Program-made: the position numbers and the translations under genes
Assembly (NCBI RefSeq): GCF_023062595.1
Contig: NZ_JALLAN010000001.1
Coordinates: forward strand, 248,001 to 312,000
Origin: Arthrobacter rhizosphaerae
GTDB taxonomy: Bacteria; Actinomycetota; Actinomycetes; Actinomycetales; Micrococcaceae
Direction of reading: 5' to 3'
DNA length: 64,000 bases
Shown here: positions 34,671 through 43,152 of the stretch, piece after piece
Position numbering within the stretch: position 1 is the stretch's first letter
How the letters are laid out: the number at the start of each line of letters is the position of its first letter
The notes under the pieces: generated by a model
The model's input: only the letters and a program-made list of their open reading frames with translations
Database searches by the model: none
Told to the model about the DNA's origin: nothing

Positions 34671-34874
34671 GTGGCCGAACCATGGCTGTCCGCCGATGGC
34701 ATTGCCGCGCATCTGGGGATCACAAAAGACACGGTTTATACGTGGATCACCGATAAACGCATGCCAGCCCACAAGGTCGGCAGGCTCTGGAAGTTCCAGG
34801 CAAGCGAGGTCGATGAGTGGGTCCGCAGCGGCGGCAGCGACGTGTCAAAGGACCCCGGTGACGGGATCAACTGA
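34671..34874 (+). CDS. Excisionase-type HTH protein, probable BREX regulator
   Basis: A 67-residue DNA-binding protein of the excisionase/MerR-like HTH class: WLSADGIAAHLGITKDTVYT then KRMPAHKVGRLWKFQASEVDEW. GTG 34671 is chosen for GGAGG 7 bases upstream. It precedes brxA by 53 bases and follows operator-like repeats, so autoregulation of the BREX operon is likely. It differs from the WYL-domain BrxR proteins known to repress other BREX loci. Confidence 0.8.
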   Translation: MAEPWLSADGIAAHLGITKDTVYTWITDKRMPAHKVGRLWKFQASEVDEWVRSGGSDVSKDPGDGIN

Positions 34875-34927
34875 CGTCCGAGTGCCCAAGTGCCTACTTA
34901 CCGTGAGATCTGAGATGAGGCCTCCCT

Positions 34928-35557
34928 TTGGTTGAGCAGCATGCGACGACGCAGCGCTATGCGCTCTCATTTACCAGTGGAGCCCTCCTCATGCGTGAGG
35001 CCGCGATCGTTGCGCCCGTCTACTTGCGCGAACGCGACTGGGCAAAAGTTCGAACGGTGATCGCTGAGGAGAACCTACTGCAAGCCCGCACGGTCTCCTC
35101 TGGGTCCAGGCTCGCGCGCGAGGTTGTGCAGCGGCTCGCTGTGCTAACCGTCGACGAGATCGAACTGCTCACTGAGGCAACGTCAACCGAGCGCGGACAT
35201 TTGCTGTGGGCGGCGGCCTGCCGTCGATATGACCTCATAGGAGAGTTCGCTGAGGAGGTCCTACGAGAGCGGTTCCTTTTGCTTACGCCGACCCTCACAC
35301 ATGACGACTTCGACAGCTTCGTGCGTAGCAAGTCTTTGTGGCACAACGAGTTGGCTGAACTCAAGGACTCCACGCGGCGCAAACTGCGGTCAAACTTGAT
35401 CCGGATGCTCATTGAGGCGGGCTTTGTTTCAGGGGGCGGACGCATACAACAGGCCGTGATGTCTCAACGCGTCGCCACTGCCTTAGCGACGCATGCCCCC
35501 AATGACATGCGGTTCTTCCCGACTTCTGATGACGCTGCAGTCAGGGCCCGGTCGTGA
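34928..35557 (+). CDS. brxA: BREX type 1 protein BrxA
   Basis: A 209-residue BrxA (DUF1819, NusB-like inner-membrane-protein family in older names), a small DNA-binding-fold component of BREX phage defence. Family signs: YALSFTSGALLMREAAIVA at the N-terminus, DDFDSFVRSKSLWHNELAELKDSTRRK (about 127-153, quoted in part only), and IRMLIEAGF. TTG start at 34928 with GAGG upstream. Its stop overlaps the GTG start of brxB (GTGA). It lies in the canonical order at the head of the operon. Confidence 0.88.
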   Translation: MVEQHATTQRYALSFTSGALLMREAAIVAPVYLRERDWAKVRTVIAEENLLQARTVSSGSRLAREVVQRLAVLTVDEIELLTEATSTERGHLLWAAACRRYDLIGEFAEEVLRERFLLLTPTLTHDDFDSFVRSKSLWHNELAELKDSTRRKLRSNLIRMLIEAGFVSGGGRIQQAVMSQRVATALATHAPNDMRFFPTSDDAAVRARS

Positions 35558-36153
35558 CGCGGACTGAGATAGCTAATCAGGAAGAGCACCTGTTTGCCGT
35601 TCTTAGTGGCAGACGATTTCTCCAGATGGAGGGCCTGAGCAACGAGGTGCCGTTTTTCATCTACCCCTACGACCCCGAGGATGCACTCGCGGTCGCGGAG
35701 TCGAAGAAGCGCATCAAGAACCGGCTGGCGAACAAGGGCGTCGTGGTCCGCGAGGTTAATCTCTACGACCTGTCGGTGGAGATCCTCAAAGCGCGCGGGG
35801 TATGGGATCGGCTGATCGCTCTCGAACCCGAGCAGGACAAGGCCGACTTCATGAAGCCCCTACAAAACCTTCTCGATCCGGAGACGAAGATCGCTCCCGC
35901 AATCCGCGCGAAGCTCGCCGACGGCGACTTTGACATCTTCTTCCTTACCGGCATCGGCGAAGTATTTCCGTACATCCGGTCGCACAACGTGCTGAATAAC
36001 TTGCAGAGCGTCGTGACAAGCAAGCCGATGCTCATGTTCTTTCCCGGGGATTACAAGCAATCAGATTCGATGGGCTCGTCGCTCGTCCTTTTCAATTTGC
36101 TCACCGACGATCAGTACTACCGTGCAAAAGACATACGGCAGCAGGAGGCCTGA
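35554..36153 (+). CDS. brxB: BREX type 1 protein BrxB
   Basis: A 199-residue BrxB (DUF1788), a conserved small BREX component of unclear biochemistry needed with BrxC and PglZ. Recognisable blocks: FFIYPYDPEDALAVAESKK, VVREVNLYDLSVEIL, FFLTGIGEVFPYIRSHNVLN and MLMFFPGDY. It starts at GTG 35554 inside the brxA stop, so translation is coupled. The following brxC start lies 5 bases beyond its stop, with brxC's ribosome site inside brxB. Confidence 0.9.
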   Translation: MTRTEIANQEEHLFAVLSGRRFLQMEGLSNEVPFFIYPYDPEDALAVAESKKRIKNRLANKGVVVREVNLYDLSVEILKARGVWDRLIALEPEQDKADFMKPLQNLLDPETKIAPAIRAKLADGDFDIFFLTGIGEVFPYIRSHNVLNNLQSVVTSKPMLMFFPGDYKQSDSMGSSLVLFNLLTDDQYYRAKDIRQQEA

Positions 36154-36157
36154 CCCA

Positions 36158-39100
36158 ATGAACCTCAATGAGATTTTCGTCAAAGACGTCCAGCGCACGA
36201 TCGAGGGCGTAATCAAGGCTGACGACACCGCTCACCTTGGTACTGAGGTCGACGAGTACGTTCTGACCAACGAGGTCGCCAAAGGCCTGGAGTTGCTGCT
36301 GGAGGCCTATTCGAACTATACGAACGCCAACGGCGTCTGGATCTCAGGTTTTTTCGGTTCCGGTAAGTCGCACCTGCTGAAGATGCTCGCGCACTTGCTC
36401 GGTGACGTGGATGGTCAGGACTTCCCGCGTGAGCGCGTATCGGAGAGCTTCCGATCCAAGGCTCTGGATGCGTTCCTCCCGGCGCTGCTGACCAAGGCTG
36501 AGCGGATCCCGGCGAAGAGCCTGCTGTTCAACATCGACCAGAAGGCCACGCTAATCACGAAGGACCAGACTGATGCGCTGCTGAAGGTATTCGTCAAGGT
36601 CTTCGACGAGAGCCGCGGCTACTACGGCAACCAGGGCCATGTTGCCCGGTTCGAGCGAGATCTGGATAACCGCGGCCAGTACGATGCGTTCAAGGCCGCA
36701 TACGCAAGGATCGCCGGGATCAACTGGGCTGAGGGGCGCGAGCTTGATGTTCTCGAAGAGTCCAATGTCGCCGCCGCCTATGCCGCCGTTATCGGAGACA
36801 ACTCTGCGAGTCCTACGAACATTCTGACCAAATACCGTGACTCATACGCAGTGTCGATCGAGGATTTTGCCGAAGAGGTGAAGGCCTGGCTCCACAAGCA
36901 GGAAGCCGGCTTCCGGCTGAACTTCTACGTCGATGAGGTCGGCCAGTTCATTGGGTCCAACACACACCTAATGCTCAACCTCCAGACCATCGCCGAGTCG
37001 CTGAACACCAAATGCCAGGGACGAGCATGGGTGTTTGTGACCTCGCAGGAGGACATGGACAAAGTGGTCGGTGACCGCACCCGGCAGCAAGGCAACGACT
37101 TCTCCAAGATTCAGGCCCGCTTCGCCACACGAGTGAAGCTCACCAGCGCCGACGTGGAAGAAGTCATCCGCAAGCGCCTGTTGGAGAAAAACGTGGCCGG
37201 CGAGGCAGCGCTGAACGCGATCTACGCCGACCAGCACGCAAACTTCAAGACACTGTTCGACTTCGTAGACGGCGCTAAAACGTATCGCAACTACACCGAC
37301 GAAACGCACTTCGTCGGCACCTACCCATTTGTCAGCTACCAGTTCCCGTTATTCCAGGCAGCGATCGAGGGCATCTCTGACCATAACGTGTTCGAGGGGC
37401 GCAACAGCTCAGTCGGTGAACGCTCCATGCTCGGCGTCGTCCAGCAGGTCGCCAAGGATATCGGGGATGTTGAGGTCGGAAGGCTCGCAACGTTCGACCA
37501 AATGTTTGCGGGCATTCGCGCTTCGTTGAAGTCCGCCGCTCAACGTGCCATCGACCGTGCCGAGCGAGATCTCCCCGATCCCGACTCCGACCTAACGAAG
37601 CTGGCCGTGCGCCTGCTCAAGGCTCTGTTCCTGGTCAAATACGTCGAAGGATTCCACGCCACGCCCCGCAACCTGACCGTACTCGTCTACGACCGGTTCG
37701 GACTTGACCTGCCCGCACTATCGAAACAGGTGCAGGAGGCCCTAACCCTTCTGGAGACGCAAACTTACGTACAGCGCAACGGCAACGTCTACGAGTATCT
37801 GACCAACGAAGAGCAGGTCATCGAAGAGGAGATAAAGAACGTCGACATCGATGCCTCGGAGGTCAGCGGTCGCCTGTTCAAGATCCTCTCCGGCGACGTC
37901 GTTCGCACAAGCAAGCTGCGATATGCCAAAAACGGACAGGACTTCGCTTTCGGGTACAAGCTAGACGACCAGGTCTACGGGCAGCAACGCGAGCTGACCG
38001 TCCACTTCATAACCCCGGAATACCCATTCGGTCCCGAAAATACCCGGATGCACAGTGCCGGCAAGGACGAGCTGCGCGTCATCCTGGAACCCGACGAGCG
38101 AGCCCTGTCGGACCTGCGCCTGCTCATCAAAACGGAGAAATACACCAAGCGCAAGCAGACGACCTCACTGTCGGCGATCGAGGAACTGATTCTGCGCTCG
38201 AAGGCTGCCCAGAACGTCGAGCGCGAAAAGGAGCTAATAGAGCGCATCCGTCGGGCCGTTGGCAAGGCGGACCTCGTGATCAATGCCGCCGATGTGACCT
38301 CCTCCTCGCAGGACGCCATCACGCGTGTCACAGACGGCTTTCAGGACCTCATCAGCCGCACCTACACCCAGCTCAGCCTGCTCGGCGGGTCCACGTACAG
38401 CGAACAGCAGGTCGCTGTGTTCGCCAACCCCGACCAAGCGAACATCATCAACGACCCGTCGCTGTCGAGGCTCGCTACCCCAGGCGACGCGGTGCTCTCA
38501 TTCGTCCTGCAACGCGACCGCCTCGGTGAGCAGGTGACAGTCAAGGCCATCGTGGATGCTTTCCAGGCCAAGCCCTACGGCTGGGATCTCGCCTCGATCG
38601 AGGTCGTCGTCGCCTGGCTCGTTGGCATCTCAAAGATCACAGTCACGGTCGATGGAAACTTGCTGAAGCGCACGGAGGTTGCGCCGGTGCTGCGTAATAC
38701 GCAAAAGCACTCGCATGCGGTAGTTGCTCCGCAGAAGATTTTTGACGAGCGCAAGGTCGCAACCTTCCGAAAGTTCTGCACTGACTTCTTCGACGAGGCG
38801 ACCGCACCGAAAGACCCGCTGGAACTGGCCCGGCACGGCAGCGAGAAGCTAGGGGCAAAGCTCGATGAGCTGAAGGCGCGGGTGATCGGGTCCAAGTACC
38901 CGTTCGTGGAACAGTTGGCTTCCCCCATCACATCGCTCGAACGGGCCGTGGGCAAACCCGACGAATGGTATCTGACCGAGTTCGTTCTTGGAGACGAGCT
39001 GCTCGACGCCAAAGAGAACGTGATAGACCCAATCCAGTCGTTCCTGGGCGGCGGCCAAAGAGTCATTTACGACCAGGCCGCCGATCTGCTGATTGCAAAC

Positions 39101-39664
39101 GCGAACAACCTCAGGTATCTGCCAGCAGGAAGCGACACCGACGTCCAGCGGCTTCTGGACGATCCAAACGCGTTCCGCGGTAATCGCATGACCCAGCTCA
39201 AGCACGCCGCAGACGCCCTCGGCGCGCAGGTCGAGAACTCGCTCGCTGCCAACCGCAGGATGGTCCTGGAAGTCATCGAGAGGCGCAAGGCGGAGGTGCT
39301 CGATAGCGCCTACTACAGCAACGCCATCGAAGAGGCACAGCAACGGGTCACTCGCACAATCGACCAGATCGTCGCCACCGTAGGCAGTGAGCGGCAGATC
39401 GCACTTATCCGTGAGCAGGGCAACAGCTTCGAGGAAAAGACCTATCCGGAGCTGCTCGACCAGCTCGCGTCCTCTGCCCGGCCGAAAGGCGGCACGGACA
39501 GCCCTGAGCCAACGCCGGCCAGGCAGACCGTCTCGGTCAAGAGGATCACGGTATCCGGTGCCCACGGTGTACTCGAGAACCCCGAGGACGTCGACCGCTA
39601 CCTCGACGCGCTCCGGATTGCGCTGCTGAACGCACTAAACGACGGAAAGCGAATCGCACTCTGA
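36158..39664 (+). CDS. brxC: BREX type 1 ATPase BrxC
   Basis: A 1,168-residue BrxC, the large AAA+-like ATPase of BREX. Seen: MNLNEIFVKDVQRTIEGVI at the N-terminus, then Walker A GFFGSGKS at 64-71, a following LLFNIDQKA block and FYVDEVGQFIG (Walker B-like, about 258-268). Length matches the family (about 1,200). ATG 36158 is used, with GGAGG about 9 bases upstream, rather than an in-frame ATG 12 codons earlier inside brxB. The stop overlaps the pglX start (TGATG). Confidence 0.92.
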   Translation: MNLNEIFVKDVQRTIEGVIKADDTAHLGTEVDEYVLTNEVAKGLELLLEAYSNYTNANGVWISGFFGSGKSHLLKMLAHLLGDVDGQDFPRERVSESFRSKALDAFLPALLTKAERIPAKSLLFNIDQKATLITKDQTDALLKVFVKVFDESRGYYGNQGHVARFERDLDNRGQYDAFKAAYARIAGINWAEGRELDVLEESNVAAAYAAVIGDNSASPTNILTKYRDSYAVSIEDFAEEVKAWLHKQEAGFRLNFYVDEVGQFIGSNTHLMLNLQTIAESLNTKCQGRAWVFVTSQEDMDKVVGDRTRQQGNDFSKIQARFATRVKLTSADVEEVIRKRLLEKNVAGEAALNAIYADQHANFKTLFDFVDGAKTYRNYTDETHFVGTYPFVSYQFPLFQAAIEGISDHNVFEGRNSSVGERSMLGVVQQVAKDIGDVEVGRLATFDQMFAGIRASLKSAAQRAIDRAERDLPDPDSDLTKLAVRLLKALFLVKYVEGFHATPRNLTVLVYDRFGLDLPALSKQVQEALTLLETQTYVQRNGNVYEYLTNEEQVIEEEIKNVDIDASEVSGRLFKILSGDVVRTSKLRYAKNGQDFAFGYKLDDQVYGQQRELTVHFITPEYPFGPENTRMHSAGKDELRVILEPDERALSDLRLLIKTEKYTKRKQTTSLSAIEELILRSKAAQNVEREKELIERIRRAVGKADLVINAADVTSSSQDAITRVTDGFQDLISRTYTQLSLLGGSTYSEQQVAVFANPDQANIINDPSLSRLATPGDAVLSFVLQRDRLGEQVTVKAIVDAFQAKPYGWDLASIEVVVAWLVGISKITVTVDGNLLKRTEVAPVLRNTQKHSHAVVAPQKIFDERKVATFRKFCTDFFDEATAPKDPLELARHGSEKLGAKLDELKARVIGSKYPFVEQLASPITSLERAVGKPDEWYLTEFVLGDELLDAKENVIDPIQSFLGGGQRVIYDQAADLLIANANNLRYLPAGSDTDVQRLLDDPNAFRGNRMTQLKHAADALGAQVENSLAANRRMVLEVIERRKAEVLDSAYYSNAIEEAQQRVTRTIDQIVATVGSERQIALIREQGNSFEEKTYPELLDQLASSARPKGGTDSPEPTPARQTVSVKRITVSGAHGVLENPEDVDRYLDALRIALLNALNDGKRIAL

Positions 39665-42600
39665 TGGAAACCGCTCCCCTGAAGTCCTTCGCCACCTGGG
39701 CTCGCACTGCACTCATCCGTGAGGTGTCAGCCCGCATCTCCGTCGTGCTCGCATCGCAGGAACTGCGCCATGAGCAGCCCAAAGCCGTCGCCGCCCTGGA
39801 GAAGGCCGTCAACGGCGCTGGAGGCGGTGACAAGGGCCGCGACGCCATAGCCGACAGGGTCGCCTACATATGGTTCAACCGCATTATCGCGTTGCGCTTC
39901 ATGGACGCCAACGGCTACACGGGCATCGGCGTAGTCTCGCCCGAACATGGCCGCGAGGGCGGGCAACCCGAGATCCTGGCTGACGCTAACCGCGGGAACA
40001 TCGACCCCGATATCGTGCGCGCTGCAATCGCGACGACCGTGACGAGCCTGCTCAACGGCACGCGCCGAAGTCCTGACCCACTGGGTGAGGCCTATGCGCT
40101 GCTGCTCGCGGAGTACTGCCGACACTGGAACCGCTCGATGCCGTTTATGTTCGAGTCCGAGGGCGACTACACCGAGCTGCTCATCCCCGCAAACCTGCTC
40201 GCCGACGACTCCGTGCTTGCCCGCGCCGCGATCGTGCTAACCGAAAAGGTCTGCCTGGACGTCGAGGTCATCGGCTGGCTCTACCAGTTCTACATCTCGG
40301 AGCGGAAAGATGAAGTCTTCGCCGGGTTCAAGAAAAACAAGAAGGCCGGCCCCGACGAAATCCCCGCCGCGACCCAGCTCTTCACCCCGCACTGGATCGT
40401 TCGGTACCTGGTCGAGAACTCCGTTGGTCGCCTGTGGATGCTCAACCGCCCGTCGTCCAGGCTTGTCGACCAGATGGACTACTACATCGCCCCGGTCGAT
40501 GAGGAGACCGGATTCCTGAAGATCGTCAGGCCCGAAGAACTCAAGGTCGTCGACCCTGCCTGCGGGTCCGGACACATGCTGACGTACGCCTTCGACCTGC
40601 TCTATGCGATCTACGAGGAAGAGGGATACGCACCGTCGGACATCCCGGCACTCATCCTCACCAACAACCTCTATGGGATTGAGATCGACCCACGCGCCGG
40701 GGCGCTTGCAGCGTTCGCCCTGACGATGAAGGCTCGTGCGAAGCAGCGCACGTTCTTCAACCAGCAGGTCGAGCAGAACGTCTGCGTCCTCGATCCGATC
40801 AGCTTCACGCCCGACGAGATCGAGTTCCTGCTGACCTCCGGAGGCGATCGACACGCGGAGTCGTCGTTCTGGAACCAGTTCGAGCGTGCAGACGTCTTCG
40901 GCTCTCTGATTCAGCCTGACCCCGCGATGATCGTTCACCTGAAGCAGCACGTCGCGCAACTCGACCACGACGGAGACCTGCTGAATGCCGATGTGGTCGG
41001 CTGGGCGCAGCGAGTCGTGCTCCAGGCCGAGTACCTATCGCCTAGCTACTCCGTGGTTGTCGCAAACCCGCCCTACATGGGTAGCAACAGCATGGGCGAC
41101 GCGCTGGCTCGGTTCGCCAAAAGCAATTTCCCGATGACGAGATTCGACTTCTACAACATGTTCATGGAACGGGCGATGTCCTTGTGTGTCAGGGGTGGAG
41201 CTTGGGGGGTCATCTCTCCGCATGGGTGGATGTTCCAGTCGTCATTCTCGGACTGGCGACGTCTATTTCTATCCGAGAACACCGTCATGAGCCTTGTCCA
41301 TTTTGGCCGTGGCGTCTTCGGATCTGACTGGGCTTCGGCGGCATTCGTCGCCCTGCGGTCCAAGCCTGACGTGAACTGTTCCGCCACCTATCGGAAGCTC
41401 TACGAGCGCGCACTCGAAGTGAGACAGAGGGACGCGCTTGAGCAATTCTTCCTTGACCCCACATATCAGAGATTTGTCGTTAACCAGCATTCGTTCCTTG
41501 GCATTGACGGCAGTCCGTTCGCCTACTGGTTGCGGCCAGATGAGCTGGCGATCTACCGCGACCACCCTCCACTCTCGACGCTTGGAGCGACGCGCCAGGG
41601 CCTTGCGACCGGTGAAAATAATCGCTTCCTTCGCTATTGGTGGGAGGTGTCGGTTTCACGGACCAATCGGAACGCAACCGACGGCGCGGAGGCTGCAAGG
41701 TCGCAGGCGAAGTGGTTCCCTCTGCAGAAGGGAGGGACTCCACGTCGATGGGCTGGTAACGATGAGTACCTCGTCGACTGGTATGACGACGGCAAGTCCA
41801 TCAGGACATTTGGAACCGAGTCAGGCGGCCGGCCCAAGTCGCGAGCCCAGAACACCGCCTACTACTTTCGTGAGGGAGCAACCTGGTCGAGCCTGGCGGG
41901 CGACTTCGCGATGCGGTTCTCTCCCAGTGGATACATCTTCGAGACCAAGGGCTCAATGCTGTTCCCCTCGCGAGAGAGCGATCTCCGCTGGTTGCTTGGC
42001 TATCTGAACACGCCGATCGCTCGGGAGCTGATTGACTCTATGTCTCCGACCCTGGACTATCACGAGGGTCCGGTCGGTCGTATCCCCGTTATTTTCCCGA
42101 ACGATCCGGGCTTCGTGACCGCCTGCGTCGAGCAAGCACTGGCCCACGCAACTGCAATCTGGGGCCGCCTGGAGACTTCTCCAGCATTCAGTAGTTTCCA
42201 CCTTGGGCCGCGGGCAGCCTTGCTCAAGACTCAAGACGTTCTTGCGGCTGACTGTGCAGAGCGGCTTGCGATGGAAGACGCCATCTTGGGGATCGAGCGA
42301 GAGATCGAGGCGCACTTCCGAGCCTCTGGCGGAGTTGGTGAGGATGCCTTCGCGCTGGAAGTTCAGCGCCCCACTGGCCTCCTCGACGATCGTCTCCGCG
42401 ATCGGCCGGCCGCTACTCGACTCCTGGTCGAACACTTTCTCTCTTTCGCCGTTGGCTGCATGTTTGGTCGCTACAGCGTCGACGAACCCGGCCTGATCCT
42501 CGCCGACCAGGGCGCGACGTTGCAGGACTACCTCGCGAGGGTGCAGACACCAAGTTTCATGCCCGATGCAGACAACGTCATCCCGATCGTGGACGGCGAC

Positions 42601-43152
42601 TGGTTCGAGGACGACATCGTGTCGCGGTTCCGGCAGTTCCTACGGGTGACGTTCGGAGAGCAGCACTTCGAGGAGAACCTGCGTTTCGTCACGGAGTCAC
42701 TTGGCGTGAAGGACTTGCGCGACTATTTCGTGAAGTCTTTCTACAAGGATCATGTGCAGCGGTACAAGAAGCGCCCGATCTACTGGCTGTTCTCCAGTCC
42801 GAAAGGGTCTTTCAACGCGCTGGTATACATGCACCGCTACACGCCGTCGACCGTCTCGACCGTGCTCAACGAGTACCTGCGCGAGTTCAAAGCAAAGCTG
42901 GAAGCCAGCCGCCATCACCACGAGCGCCTCACCGCGGGCAGCGGCACACCACGCGAGAAGGCTGCCGCGCAGAAGGAAGTCGACCGGCTGCGCAAAGTGC
43001 TGCTGGAACTCGACGAGTATGAGCACGACGTCCTGTACCCGCTCGCCACCCAGCAGGTCCAGATCCACCTCGATGACGGTGTGAAGGCGAACTACCCGAA
43101 GCTGGGTGCCGCCCTAAAGAAGATCCCGGGACTAGAGGCAAGCGATGAATGA
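39664..43152 (+). CDS. pglX: BREX type 1 adenine methyltransferase PglX
   Basis: A 1,162-residue N6-adenine DNA methyltransferase that marks host DNA so BREX blocks only foreign DNA. The SAM-binding motif DPACGSGHML is near 298-307 and the catalytic NPPY (VVANPPYMGS) near 466-475. The C-terminal part would read the recognition sequence. Length agrees with type 1 PglX. It overlaps brxC by 1 base and pglZ by 8. No homopolymer or tandem-repeat tract that could cause phase variation stood out, and the frame is intact. Confidence 0.93.
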   Translation: METAPLKSFATWARTALIREVSARISVVLASQELRHEQPKAVAALEKAVNGAGGGDKGRDAIADRVAYIWFNRIIALRFMDANGYTGIGVVSPEHGREGGQPEILADANRGNIDPDIVRAAIATTVTSLLNGTRRSPDPLGEAYALLLAEYCRHWNRSMPFMFESEGDYTELLIPANLLADDSVLARAAIVLTEKVCLDVEVIGWLYQFYISERKDEVFAGFKKNKKAGPDEIPAATQLFTPHWIVRYLVENSVGRLWMLNRPSSRLVDQMDYYIAPVDEETGFLKIVRPEELKVVDPACGSGHMLTYAFDLLYAIYEEEGYAPSDIPALILTNNLYGIEIDPRAGALAAFALTMKARAKQRTFFNQQVEQNVCVLDPISFTPDEIEFLLTSGGDRHAESSFWNQFERADVFGSLIQPDPAMIVHLKQHVAQLDHDGDLLNADVVGWAQRVVLQAEYLSPSYSVVVANPPYMGSNSMGDALARFAKSNFPMTRFDFYNMFMERAMSLCVRGGAWGVISPHGWMFQSSFSDWRRLFLSENTVMSLVHFGRGVFGSDWASAAFVALRSKPDVNCSATYRKLYERALEVRQRDALEQFFLDPTYQRFVVNQHSFLGIDGSPFAYWLRPDELAIYRDHPPLSTLGATRQGLATGENNRFLRYWWEVSVSRTNRNATDGAEAARSQAKWFPLQKGGTPRRWAGNDEYLVDWYDDGKSIRTFGTESGGRPKSRAQNTAYYFREGATWSSLAGDFAMRFSPSGYIFETKGSMLFPSRESDLRWLLGYLNTPIARELIDSMSPTLDYHEGPVGRIPVIFPNDPGFVTACVEQALAHATAIWGRLETSPAFSSFHLGPRAALLKTQDVLAADCAERLAMEDAILGIEREIEAHFRASGGVGEDAFALEVQRPTGLLDDRLRDRPAATRLLVEHFLSFAVGCMFGRYSVDEPGLILADQGATLQDYLARVQTPSFMPDADNVIPIVDGDWFEDDIVSRFRQFLRVTFGEQHFEENLRFVTESLGVKDLRDYFVKSFYKDHVQRYKKRPIYWLFSSPKGSFNALVYMHRYTPSTVSTVLNEYLREFKAKLEASRHHHERLTAGSGTPREKAAAQKEVDRLRKVLLELDEYEHDVLYPLATQQVQIHLDDGVKANYPKLGAALKKIPGLEASDE

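Noticed and set aside
39664-43152. Phase-variation tract in pglX
   Set aside because: I looked for long homopolymers or tandem repeats and saw none; the frame is intact.
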